From: Alphaproteobacteria bacterium TMED109 | Lineage (GTDB): Bacteria > Pseudomonadota > Alphaproteobacteria > TMED109 | Length of the DNA: 6,000 nt | Direction of reading: 5' to 3' | Assembly (NCBI GenBank): GCA_002171375.1 | Contig: NHFK01000016.1 | Span: forward strand, 18,531 to 24,530 | Shown here: positions 1-6,000 of the stretch, piece after piece | Position numbering within the stretch: the stretch's first letter is position 1 | Layout: each line of letters opens with the position of its first letter | Made by a program: the position numbers and the translations under genes | Notes under the pieces: generated by a model | Seen by the model: the letters and a program-made list of their open reading frames with translations, nothing else | Databases searched by the model: none | What the model was told of the DNA's origin: nothing

Positions 1-1130
1 GCTTGTAATATTACGCCTGAATAAAAATCTACGTTTGGGTATAGCTTTTTTGATATAAAATACTCATCTTCTAAAGCAATTTTTTCTAATTCTCTAGCTA
101 GCTTAAACATTGGTTCATTTTCTTTGCCAACAGCTTTTAAAACTTCATCAGCTGTTTTTTTCATTACTGTTGCACGTGGATCATAATTTTTGTAAACTCT
201 ATGACCGAAACCCATTAATCTAAATGGATCATTTGGATCTTTAGCTTTTTTTACGTATTCATGTACGTTACCTGTCTTTTGAATATTATTAAGCATATGA
301 ATTACAGCTTCATTTGCACCGCCATGAGATGGCCCCCAGAGTGATGCTATTCCCGCAGAGATACAAGCAAAAGGGTTTGCCCCGGAAGACCCGGCAAGTC
401 TTACAGTAGAAGTAGAAGCATTTTGCTCATGATCCGCATGTAATATTAAAATTTTATCCATAGCTTTAGCTAAAACTGGATCAATTTTATATTCTTCAGC
501 CGGCACTGAGAACATCATATGTAAAAAATTCTCAGAATAGGTTAAGTCATTTCTAGGGTATATAAATGGTTGTCCTAGAGAAAATTTATATGCCATTGCA
601 GCTATAGTAGGCACTTTTGCTACTAATCTATGGGATGCTACAAGTCTTTGACTAGGATCTGTTATATCTGTACTATCATGGTAAAATGCACTTAATGCTC
701 CTACAACTCCGCACATTACAGCCATTGCATGGGCATCTCTTCTAAAGCCTCTAAAAAACAAAGCTAATTGTTCATGTACCATTGTATGAGTAGTAATTTT
801 ATTATCAAATGCTGATTTTTGAAGTTTATTAGGAAGTTCTCCGTTTAATAATAAATAGGCGACTTCTAAATAATCACAATTATCAGCTAAATCCTCTATT
901 CTATATCCTCTATGCAGTAATACACCTTTATCACCATCTATATATGTTATATCCGATTTACATGAGCCCGTGCTAGTAAATCCTGGATCGTAAGTGAAAT
1001 GATCTGAGTCAGAATATAATTTTTTTATTTCTATTACATCTGGTCCTATAGTACCTGAATGAATAGGTAATTCATAGGAATTTCCATTTGGTAAAGATAA
1101 TTTAGCTATATTATTTTTATTTTCCGTCAT
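1..1130 (-). CDS. gltA: Citrate synthase (type II, GltA), C-terminus outside window
   Basis: Condenses acetyl-CoA with oxaloacetate to citrate, the entry step of the TCA cycle, in the cytoplasm. 376 codons are visible from ATG at 1130. The frame stays open to the window edge, so about 55-60 residues should be missing compared with the E. coli enzyme (about 427). Visible motifs are [10 protein letters not shown] (His231, His234), [10 protein letters not shown] (His269), [13 protein letters not shown] (His310, Arg319) and NVDFYSG (Asp368). His269, His310 and Asp368 correspond to the E. coli catalytic triad His264, His305 and Asp362. The citrate-binding arginines equivalent to E. coli Arg387 and Arg407 lie beyond the edge. 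The N-terminus has the short beta-rich domain of the hexameric, NADH-sensitive bacterial type; actual allostery is not shown. The start is supported by a GGA eight bases upstream of the ATG. It follows gltX by 81 bases and appears to have its own promoter. Identity is secure. Confidence 0.97.
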   Translation of the reverse strand, partial: MTENKNNIAKLSLPNGNSYELPIHSGTIGPDVIEIKKLYSDSDHFTYDPGFTSTGSCKSDITYIDGDKGVLLHRGYRIEDLADNCDYLEVAYLLLNGELPNKLQKSAFDNKITTHTMVHEQLALFFRGFRRDAHAMAVMCGVVGALSAFYHDSTDITDPSQRLVASHRLVAKVPTIAAMAYKFSLGQPFIYPRNDLTYSENFLHMMFSVPAEEYKIDPVLAKAMDKILILHADHEQNASTSTVRLAGSSGANPFACISAGIASLWGPSHGGANEAVIHMLNNIQKTGNVHEYVKKAKDPNDPFRLMGFGHRVYKNYDPRATVMKKTADEVLKAVGKENEPMFKLARELEKIALEDEYFISKKLYPNVDFYSGVILQ

Positions 1131-1171
1131 CTTTTTTTTCCAAAAGCATCAATATTAATATTAGAAATTGT

Positions 1172-1199
1172 ATTATAGTTATCTATTTTAACTATGCAA
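1172..1199 (-). promoter_or_regulatory. Candidate sigma-70-type promoter of gltA
   Basis: Read on the minus strand, a perfect -10 hexamer TATAAT (1172-1177) lies 16 bases downstream of TTGCAT (1194-1199), which matches the first three bases of the -35 consensus. Transcription would start near 1165, leaving a leader of about 35 bases before the gltA ATG. It lies wholly in the gltX-gltA gap, which suggests gltA can be transcribed independently of the upstream operon. In such AT-rich DNA TATAAT can occur by chance, but the position and spacing are good. Confidence 0.55.
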
Positions 1200-1211
1200 T
1201 ATATGAAATAT

Positions 1212-2612
1212 TTAATTGTTAATATTCTTTATTCTTGCAAGTGTTTCATCTTTTCCTAAAACTTCTATCAATTCGTATAAGCCAGGTGAAACTGATTTCC
1301 CTGTAACTGCCGCTCTTAAAGGTTGCGCTAGTTTTCCAAGGTTAATATCATTATTTTTACAATATATTTTTATATCTTCTTCAATTTCTTCTCTTTTCCA
1401 AATATCTAATCTAGACAATTGTTCATAGTATAATCTAAGTAATGATATATTTTCATTATTTAAAACTTTTTTAGATTTCTTATCTAATGAAATAGGAGCT
1501 TTCTCAATATAAAAGCTACACATTTCAGCTAGTTCATTAATAGTTCTTGCACGAGATTTTAGACCATTCATTCCATTTTTTATTAATAATAAGTCATCAA
1601 CTGAAATTTCTATATTTTTTTTATCTTTATAAAAATTTTTTATAAGCAAAGCTAATTCTTCATTATTTTTATTTTCTATATAATGGGCATTTAAACTTGT
1701 AAGTCTTTCTAAATCAAATTTTGCAGATGATTTTCCTATTGAGTCTAAATTAAATAAATTAATAGCTTCCTCCCGAGAAATTATTTCTTTATCTCCATAA
1801 GACCAGCCTAATCTTAATAGATAATTAAGCATAGCTTCCTGCAAATATCCCATATCATCATAACTTTCTACTCCTAAGGCACCGTGCCTTTTAGATAGTT
1901 TACCCCCATCCATTCCATGGATTAATGGAATATGGGCATATATTGGTAAATCCCAATTAAGAGCACTATAAATCTGTTTCTGTCTAAATGTATTTGTAAA
2001 ATGATCATCACCTCTAATTACATGAGTAACACCCATATCGTAATCATCTACAACTACAGAAAGCATATATGTTGGTGTGCCATCTGATCTAAGTATAATA
2101 AAATCATCTAACTCATTGTTTTTTATTGATATATCTCCTTGAACAACATCATTTATATTAGTTAGTCCAGATTGCGGGCATTTAATTCTTATTACTGGTT
2201 CTATTCCTTCTGGAGCTTCCTTCTCATCTTTATTTCTCCACATTCCATTATATCTAGGTGCTCTTTTTTCTTTACGAGCTCTTTCTCTCATTTCTGCTAA
2301 TTCTTCTGGTGAACAATAGCATTTATAAGCATGACCTGATTTTAATAGCTCGTTGCCTATTTCTTTATGTCTATTTATTCTTTCTGACTGATATATTTCA
2401 TCTTCATCCCAATTTAGATCTAACCATTTAAGTCCATTTAAAATTGCTTCTTTTGCATCATTAGTTGATCTTTTAATATCAGTATCCTCTATTCTAAGCT
2501 TAAATGAGCCATTATTAGCTTTAGCAAACAACCAATTGAATAGGGCTGTTCTGACTCCACCTATATGAAGATAGCCTGTGGGGGAAGGTGCAAATCTAGT
2601 TATAACTTTCAT
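1212..2612 (-). CDS. gltX: Glutamyl-tRNA synthetase
   Basis: Class I aminoacyl-tRNA synthetase (466 residues, normal length) that attaches glutamate to tRNA in the cytoplasm; charged Glu-tRNA also feeds heme precursor synthesis in alphaproteobacteria. The HIGH signature is at residues 16-19 (HIGG, within SPTGYLHIGGVRTALF) and the KMSKS-type loop is KLSKR at 238-242. The Rossmann core carries RIEDTD (40-45) and VIRGDDH (198-204). The C-terminal anticodon-binding domain ends with the typical GKLAQPLRAAVTG stretch (426-438). The inserted SWIM region has Cys98 and Cys100, but the later pair of zinc ligands of the E. coli enzyme is absent, with YNG at 121-123, so zinc is probably not bound. The ATG at 2612 gives the usual start of the family (MKVITRFAPSPTG); the Shine-Dalgarno is weak. 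It lies 40 bases after lexA with no clear promoter or terminator between. Many alphaproteobacteria carry two GluRS genes; whether this one also mischarges tRNA-Gln cannot be told here. Confidence 0.97.
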   Translation of the reverse strand: MKVITRFAPSPTGYLHIGGVRTALFNWLFAKANNGSFKLRIEDTDIKRSTNDAKEAILNGLKWLDLNWDEDEIYQSERINRHKEIGNELLKSGHAYKCYCSPEELAEMRERARKEKRAPRYNGMWRNKDEKEAPEGIEPVIRIKCPQSGLTNINDVVQGDISIKNNELDDFIILRSDGTPTYMLSVVVDDYDMGVTHVIRGDDHFTNTFRQKQIYSALNWDLPIYAHIPLIHGMDGGKLSKRHGALGVESYDDMGYLQEAMLNYLLRLGWSYGDKEIISREEAINLFNLDSIGKSSAKFDLERLTSLNAHYIENKNNEELALLIKNFYKDKKNIEISVDDLLLIKNGMNGLKSRARTINELAEMCSFYIEKAPISLDKKSKKVLNNENISLLRLYYEQLSRLDIWKREEIEEDIKIYCKNNDINLGKLAQPLRAAVTGKSVSPGLYELIEVLGKDETLARIKNINN

Positions 2613-2652
2613 AAAAAACCATTTAATAGATTAGAGTTAATTTTAATTAATA

Positions 2653-3279
2653 TTAATACTTCCTCATTAGACCTACTAAAATTCCTTGAATTTGAACTCT
2701 TGAAGGTTCGTATGATTGTGCCTGATATAAATCATTTGAAGGGAGAAGTACAATGTTTGAAGATGTTTTTTTCAATTTTTTTAAAGTTGCTTCAGTTTTA
2801 TCTACTAATGCAACTACTATTTGACCATTAATAGCGGAAGAAGAGCGTTTAATAATTGCTATGTCTTTGTCATTAATGCCAGAACCTGTCATTGATTCAC
2901 CAGATATTTCTAATGCATAATGTTCTCCTTTGTTTATCATATTATCCGGAGTTGATATAAAGCTTGATATATTTGAAATTGCTTCTATTGGAGTTCCTGC
3001 GGCAATTTTGCCATACAATGGTATTTCTACTACTTTAGCTATATTTTCATTTTTTGAAGTATAATTTTTTTCACTTGTTACTATTTCAATAGCTCTTGCT
3101 TTATTTGCTAGTTTTTTTATAAAACCTCTCTCTTCTAAAGCTGAAATAATTCTGTGAATACCAGATTTAGATTTTAAACTTAGCTTATTTTTCATTTCCT
3201 CATATGATGGAGAAATACCATGTTCTTTATTAACTTTTTTTATATAATCTAATAATTCTTTTTGTTTTTTAGTAAGCAT
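2653..3279 (-). CDS. lexA: LexA repressor, SOS regulator with self-cleaving protease domain
   Basis: Transcriptional repressor (208 residues) of DNA-damage genes; RecA filaments trigger its autocleavage. The N-terminal winged helix domain (about 1-66) includes SPSYEEMKNKLSLKSKSGIH (23-42), the recognition region characteristic of alphaproteobacterial LexA. A linker (about 67-85) precedes the S24-type protease domain. The cleavage site is the Ala94-Gly95 bond in YGKIAAGTPIEA. The catalytic serine is Ser129 in SGESMTGSG and the general-base lysine is Lys167 in EATLKKL, equivalent to E. coli Ser119 and Lys156. All are intact, so the protein should be cleavable. The ATG at 3279 is preceded by a strong Shine-Dalgarno AAGGAGA (3284-3290), the best in the window. 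The gene has its own promoter and a candidate LexA operator in the 72-base gap after moeA, consistent with autoregulation. In many alphaproteobacteria a comEC-like gene sits between lexA and gltX; here gltX follows directly. Confidence 0.97.
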   Translation of the reverse strand: MLTKKQKELLDYIKKVNKEHGISPSYEEMKNKLSLKSKSGIHRIISALEERGFIKKLANKARAIEIVTSEKNYTSKNENIAKVVEIPLYGKIAAGTPIEAISNISSFISTPDNMINKGEHYALEISGESMTGSGINDKDIAIIKRSSSAINGQIVVALVDKTEATLKKLKKTSSNIVLLPSNDLYQAQSYEPSRVQIQGILVGLMRKY

Positions 3280-3296
3280 AATTTCTCCTTTAAAAA

Positions 3297-3311
3297 GAAC
3301 AAAACATAAAC
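3297..3311 (-). promoter_or_regulatory. Candidate LexA operator (SOS box) of lexA
   Basis: On the minus strand the sequence is GTTTATGTTTTGTTC, that is GTTT-N7-GTTC. Alphaproteobacterial LexA is known to bind the direct repeat GTTC-N7-GTTC, so this matches seven of eight specified bases with the exact seven-base spacing. It begins four bases downstream of the candidate -10 hexamer (3316-3321), covers the expected start of transcription and ends six bases before the Shine-Dalgarno, where a bound repressor would block initiation. The adjacent gene encodes a LexA of the matching type, which supports autorepression. Binding itself is inferred. Confidence 0.7.
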
Positions 3312-3315
3312 ATTT

Positions 3316-3341
3316 ATTATAAATATCATTAAATTTGTCAA
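3316..3341 (-). promoter_or_regulatory. Candidate lexA promoter
   Basis: The minus strand of the moeA-lexA gap holds a perfect -35 hexamer TTGACA (3336-3341) and a perfect -10 hexamer TATAAT (3316-3321). The spacer is only 14 bases, shorter than the usual 16-18. An alternative -10, TAATAA at 3314-3319, would give 16 bases but matches consensus poorly. Transcription would start near 3309, inside the candidate LexA box, with a leader of about 30 bases. The location before lexA and the two consensus hexamers make it a likely promoter; the exact pairing is uncertain. Confidence 0.6.
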
Positions 3342-3351
3342 GAAGAATTAT

Positions 3352-4563
3352 TTATATGAGCGTATGCATATCTGAAAATAAGATAAAAAGTACTTTATTC
3401 CCCTTATTAAGAGCCTTAGCAAAAGGCTTTCTTATAATCAAACCTTGTGCCCTAGATAAAGAAGATGTCATAGAACTGTCTTGAGCAGAAACTGGACTTA
3501 AAAAGTAATTATTATCTTTTAGGTAAACTTCTGATCTAAGATATTCTTGTCTTTCATCATTTTTTATTAGTGGTTTATTAAGAATTCCAAATTTATATTC
3601 GTTATTATTTATAATTTTATTATATTTATTAATTAACGGTTTTAAGAATATTAAAGCACTAACATATGTAGAAACAGGGTTACCTGGAAAACCTAGAATA
3701 AGTGTTTTTTTAAGTTTACCAAATATTAAAGGTTTACCTGGTCTCATAGCTACTTTCCAAAATATTGTCTTCATTCCCAAATTTTCTAAAACCTTTTTTA
3801 TTAAATCATGCTTACCTACTGATGCACCGCCAGTAGTAATTAAGATATTATATTTTGTTATTTTTTCTAATTTACGCATAATTGAGGATGAATTATCTCT
3901 TGCTATTCCTAGGTCATAAGTCTCTCCACCAAAAGATTCTATAACTGATTTAAGTAATAAAGTATTAGATGAAATAATTCCATTTTTATATATACTTCCA
4001 GCTTTTCGTAATTCATTGCCACTAGCAAGAATTGCTATTTTTAGTTTTTTAAATACCTTAATATGAGTATGATCAGAGGAAATAATTAATCCTAATGCTC
4101 TTGCAGTAACTATATTATTTTTTTTTAATAAAAGAGAACCTTTTTTAAAGTTAGAACCTTTCTTTCTAATATATTGTGACTGTTTATAATTTTGGTCTGT
4201 AGATACTATATATCCATTTTTTAATTTTACTCTTTCTTGTAATAATATAATATCTAAACCTTTAGGTATTTCTGCACCTGTATAAATTTCTATGCATTCA
4301 TTATTTTTAACTGTTTTATTAAAAGGTTTTCCTGCTGCAGATTCTCCTATTATTTTTATTGGTAAACTATTTAGAGATTTTAAACTTGCTAAACTTAAAG
4401 CATAACCATCCATAGAGGACACATTTTTTGGTGGATTATTAATGTTAGCATAAATATTTATAGAAGTTATTCTTCCAAGGCATTTATCAATTGATATTTT
4501 TTCATCTTTTAATTGGGTTGCTTCATTAGTTATAATATTTATGGCATTTTCAACACTAATCAT
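3352..4563 (-). CDS. moeA: Molybdopterin molybdenumtransferase MoeA
   Basis: Inserts molybdate into adenylylated molybdopterin, the last common step of molybdenum cofactor synthesis, in the cytoplasm. 403 residues, close to the usual 400-410. Visible motifs are SSMDGYAL (49-56; Asp52 matches E. coli Asp59), GESAAGKPF (73-81), IYTGAEIP (93-100; Thr95 matches Thr100), ASGNEL (180-185; Glu184 matches Glu188), TTGGASVGKHD (243-253; Asp253 matches Asp228), MRPGKPLIFG (273-282) and GFPGNPVS (291-298). Asn138 occupies the position of E. coli Asp142 (GSN instead of GED), an unusual change in the active-site cleft. The ATG at 4563 is chosen because it gives the family's standard N-terminus (MISVENAINII) and an 8-base overlap with moaC (ATGATTAG). 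An upstream GTG at 4590 would add nine residues inside moaC and is less likely. Translation is probably coupled to moaC. The C-terminal domain IV is lysine- and asparagine-rich, as expected from the base composition. Confidence 0.95.
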   Translation of the reverse strand: MISVENAINIITNEATQLKDEKISIDKCLGRITSINIYANINNPPKNVSSMDGYALSLASLKSLNSLPIKIIGESAAGKPFNKTVKNNECIEIYTGAEIPKGLDIILLQERVKLKNGYIVSTDQNYKQSQYIRKKGSNFKKGSLLLKKNNIVTARALGLIISSDHTHIKVFKKLKIAILASGNELRKAGSIYKNGIISSNTLLLKSVIESFGGETYDLGIARDNSSSIMRKLEKITKYNILITTGGASVGKHDLIKKVLENLGMKTIFWKVAMRPGKPLIFGKLKKTLILGFPGNPVSTYVSALIFLKPLINKYNKIINNNEYKFGILNKPLIKNDERQEYLRSEVYLKDNNYFLSPVSAQDSSMTSSLSRAQGLIIRKPFAKALNKGNKVLFILFSDMHTLI

Positions 4564-5044
4564 TACGTTTAAATGTTCCAGATTTACCACCAGATTTAAA
4601 TAATAGCTGGGTTTTGTTTATAACCATTTCTCTATCAACAGCTTTACACATGTCATATATTGTTAATGCTGCTACTGATACTGCAGTTAAAGCTTCCATT
4701 TCTAAACCAGTTTTACCATTTAACTTACAATCACATATAATTTTAATAGTATTTATATTATCTTCTATCTCGAAGTTAATAGAGACAGAAGCTAAAGAAA
4801 CAGGATGACACAACGGAATTAAATCTGATGTTTTTTTAGCTGCCATAATTCCTGCAATTCTCGATATTCCTAGAACATCTCCTTTTTTTGTAGACCCTTC
4901 TTTTATCATTTTTAATGTATCTGCTTTCATAGAAATAGAAGCGGAAGCAGAGGCCAATCTTTCTGTTTTCTCTTTTTCAGAAATATCTACCATTATTGCT
5001 TTACCCTCAGTATCAAAATGGGAAAATGTTTTTTTGTTTTTCAT
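4556..5044 (-). CDS. moaC: Cyclic pyranopterin monophosphate synthase MoaC
   Basis: Converts the MoaA product 3',8-cyclo-7,8-dihydro-GTP to cyclic pyranopterin monophosphate, an early step of molybdenum cofactor synthesis; the family forms hexamers in the cytoplasm. 162 residues, against 161 in E. coli. Motifs are FSHFDTEGKAIMVDIS (7-22), KKGDVLGISRIAGIMAAKKT (53-72; Lys54 matches E. coli Lys51), LIPLCHP (75-81), EMEALTAVSVAALTIYDMCK (115-134; Asp131 and Lys134 match the catalytic Asp128 and Lys131) and the C-terminal KSGGKSGTF (150-158). The ATG at 5044 is favoured by a good Shine-Dalgarno and by family length. A longer reading from TTG at 5089 would add 15 non-conserved residues inside trpC. 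The gene begins 7 bases after trpC and ends inside the start of moeA. No MoaA partner is visible in this window. Confidence 0.97.
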   Translation of the reverse strand: MKNKKTFSHFDTEGKAIMVDISEKEKTERLASASASISMKADTLKMIKEGSTKKGDVLGISRIAGIMAAKKTSDLIPLCHPVSLASVSINFEIEDNINTIKIICDCKLNGKTGLEMEALTAVSVAALTIYDMCKAVDREMVINKTQLLFKSGGKSGTFKRND

Positions 5045-5048
5045 AATT

Positions 5049-5054
5049 ACCTCA
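5049..5054 (-). promoter_or_regulatory. Ribosome binding site of moaC overlapping the trpC stop
   Basis: The minus strand reads TGAGGT: the trpC stop codon TGA (5052-5054) forms the first half of a Shine-Dalgarno GAGGT, four bases before the moaC ATG at 5044. This fixes the moaC start against the longer TTG reading and means ribosomes finishing trpC are placed directly on the moaC site, indicating translational coupling of tryptophan and molybdenum cofactor genes. Confidence 0.75.
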
Positions 5055-5843
5055 ATTTTTAGATAGAAGCTTTTTAGTTGCTGCTTCAATGTTATCTTTT
5101 TTCATTAATGATTCACCTACAAGGAAGCGCATTATTCCATTTTTCTCCATTGTTTTTAAATCATTATTAGTATTTAAACCACTTTCACATACAATATCAT
5201 AATTTTTAGGAATTAATTTAGATAACTTAATTGTATTATATATATCAATTTCTAATGTTTTTAAATTTCTATTATTTATTCCAATAAGATCAGCTTTTAA
5301 ATTAATGGCTCTTTCAATTTCTTTTTCTGTATGTGCCTCAATTAATACGTCCATTCCTAGTTCTTTAGATAGTGCAGAAAGTTCATTAGCTAAGTTATCA
5401 TTTACTGCTGCTAAGATTATTAATATACAATCAGCCCCTATACTTCTGCTCTCATAAATTTGCCAAGGGTCAATGATGAAATCTTTTCTAAGAATAGGTA
5501 GAGTTACATTTTTTCTAATATCGATTAAGTAATCAATACTTCCCTCAAACCATTTAATTTCAGTTAAGACACTTAAACAAGCTGCACCACCTTTATAATA
5601 ACTTGTAGCAATTTCTTTTGGATTAAAATTCTCCTTAATAATACCTCTAGAAGGGCTAGCTTTTTTTACTTCTGCAATTAAACCATATTGGTTATTTCTA
5701 ACTTTAGTAGTTAGAGCATTTTTAAAGGCTCTTGGTTTTTCTTGGAAATTAGCTATATCAATTAAATCATTTTCTGAGAATCTTTCTTTAAGTGATTTTA
5801 TTTCTATTCGTTTATTTTCACAAATTTCTTTAAGTATCGACAT
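5052..5843 (-). CDS. trpC: Indole-3-glycerol phosphate synthase
   Basis: Closes the ring of carboxyphenylamino-deoxyribulose phosphate to indole-3-glycerol phosphate, the fourth step of tryptophan synthesis from chorismate. 263 residues, the normal length of the monofunctional TIM-barrel enzyme, with no TrpF domain fused. Motifs are IAEVKKASPSRG (56-67; Glu58 and Lys60), LTEIKWFEGS (93-102), PILRKDFIIDPWQIYE (116-131; catalytic Lys120), GADCILII (136-143), IEAHTE (168-173; Glu169), IGINNRNL (187-194; Asn190), CESGL (219-223; Glu220 and Ser221) and FLVGESLM (240-247, phosphate binding). These match the catalytic set known from the Sulfolobus enzyme (Glu51, Lys53, Lys110, Glu159, Asn180, Glu210, Ser211). 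The ATG at 5843 lies one base after the trpD stop; there is no strong Shine-Dalgarno, so translation is probably coupled to trpD. Confidence 0.97.
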   Translation of the reverse strand: MSILKEICENKRIEIKSLKERFSENDLIDIANFQEKPRAFKNALTTKVRNNQYGLIAEVKKASPSRGIIKENFNPKEIATSYYKGGAACLSVLTEIKWFEGSIDYLIDIRKNVTLPILRKDFIIDPWQIYESRSIGADCILIILAAVNDNLANELSALSKELGMDVLIEAHTEKEIERAINLKADLIGINNRNLKTLEIDIYNTIKLSKLIPKNYDIVCESGLNTNNDLKTMEKNGIMRFLVGESLMKKDNIEAATKKLLSKN

Positions 5844-5844
5844 T

Positions 5845-6000
5845 TTATTTATTACTAACTTCTTTAAGTTTATTTAAAGTTTTTATTGCTTTACCACTAT
5901 CAATAATAGATTTAGATAATTCTAGTCCTTCTTCAAAACTCTCAACTTTGTCAGCTATACAGAAAGTAGCAGCTGAATTTAATAAAACTATATCTCTGTA
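5845..6000 (-). CDS. trpD: Anthranilate phosphoribosyltransferase, C-terminal end only
   Basis: Transfers the phosphoribosyl group of PRPP to anthranilate, the second dedicated step of tryptophan synthesis. Only the last 51 codons and the TAA stop (5845-5847) are in the window; the rest lies beyond position 6000. The visible part begins [18 protein letters not shown], the conserved C-terminal helix of TrpD (typically RD.V.LNAA), followed by an amphipathic tail with [18 protein letters not shown], in which the IDSGKA turn is typical of the family. The catalytic and PRPP-binding motifs are outside the window. The one-base gap to trpC and the shared pathway confirm the call. Confidence 0.92.
   Translation of the reverse strand, partial: YRDIVLLNSAATFCIADKVESFEEGLELSKSIIDSGKAIKTLNKLKEVSNK

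Noticed and set aside
1216..1428. Plus-strand open frame of 70 codons
   Set aside because: Lies antisense within the conserved C-terminal domain of gltX, has no recognisable motif and no Shine-Dalgarno; a shadow frame.
2613..2652. Possible terminator hairpin between lexA and gltX (TTAATTAAAATTAA)
   Set aside because: The stem is only A-T pairs with a very small loop and is not followed by a U-tract, so it is unlikely to terminate transcription.
2565..2831. Plus-strand open frame of 88 codons across the gltX start and lexA end
   Set aside because: Antisense to two well-conserved genes, with a low-complexity leucine-rich product that mirrors AT-rich coding sequence.
4564..4590. Longer moeA start at GTG 4590, adding nine residues
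   Set aside because: The extension lies inside moaC, is not part of the family's N-terminus, and ATG 4563 gives the standard MoeA start and a classic short overlap.
4614..4808. Plus-strand open frame of 64 codons
   Set aside because: Antisense to the conserved core of moaC, with no motif or start signal.
5045..5089. Longer moaC start at TTG 5089, adding 15 residues
   Set aside because: It overlaps trpC by 38 bases and lacks family similarity; ATG 5044 has a good Shine-Dalgarno and gives the expected 162 residues.
1..6000. Mobile element, CRISPR array, tRNA or defence system
   Set aside because: No repeats with spacers, transposase or integrase motifs, or tRNA-like folds are visible; almost every base belongs to housekeeping genes or their short leaders.

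Overview
The window is seven genes from an AT-rich bacterial chromosome (roughly 30% GC by eye), all on the minus strand and packed with very little spacer. In transcription order, from high to low coordinates, they are trpD (3' end only), trpC, moaC, moeA, lexA, gltX and gltA (5' part only). This order, with tryptophan synthesis running into molybdenum cofactor synthesis and then lexA, gltX and gltA, is one I associate with Alphaproteobacteria. The LexA helix-turn-helix is of the alphaproteobacterial type, and the candidate operator before lexA matches the direct-repeat GTTC-N7-GTTC pattern of that class rather than the E. coli palindrome. Low GC, tight spacing and retained biosynthesis fit a streamlined, probably free-living marine lineage (Pelagibacterales/SAR11-like or similar). 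They argue against Rickettsia-like parasites, which lack trp and Moco genes. The lineage call is an inference.

Region by region: 5845-6000 is the last 51 codons of trpD. One base later trpC begins (5052-5843). moaC (4556-5044) follows after 7 bases, with its Shine-Dalgarno overlapping the trpC stop. moeA (3352-4563) overlaps the end of moaC by 8 bases. These four look like one translationally coupled unit. A 72-base gap (3280-3351) then holds a promoter, a candidate SOS box and a strong Shine-Dalgarno for lexA (2653-3279). gltX (1212-2612) follows lexA after 40 bases with no visible promoter or terminator. An 81-base gap (1131-1211) carries a good candidate promoter for gltA, which runs off the low-coordinate edge.

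Functionally, TrpD and TrpC catalyse consecutive steps of tryptophan synthesis. MoaC and MoeA act early and late in molybdenum cofactor synthesis. LexA is the self-cleaving SOS repressor. GltX charges tRNA with glutamate, and GltA feeds the TCA cycle. There is no mobile element, CRISPR array, RNA gene or novel system here. The points most worth a second look are the LexA operator and its promoter geometry, possible SOS read-through from lexA into gltX, and an Asn in MoeA where E. coli has the active-site Asp142.
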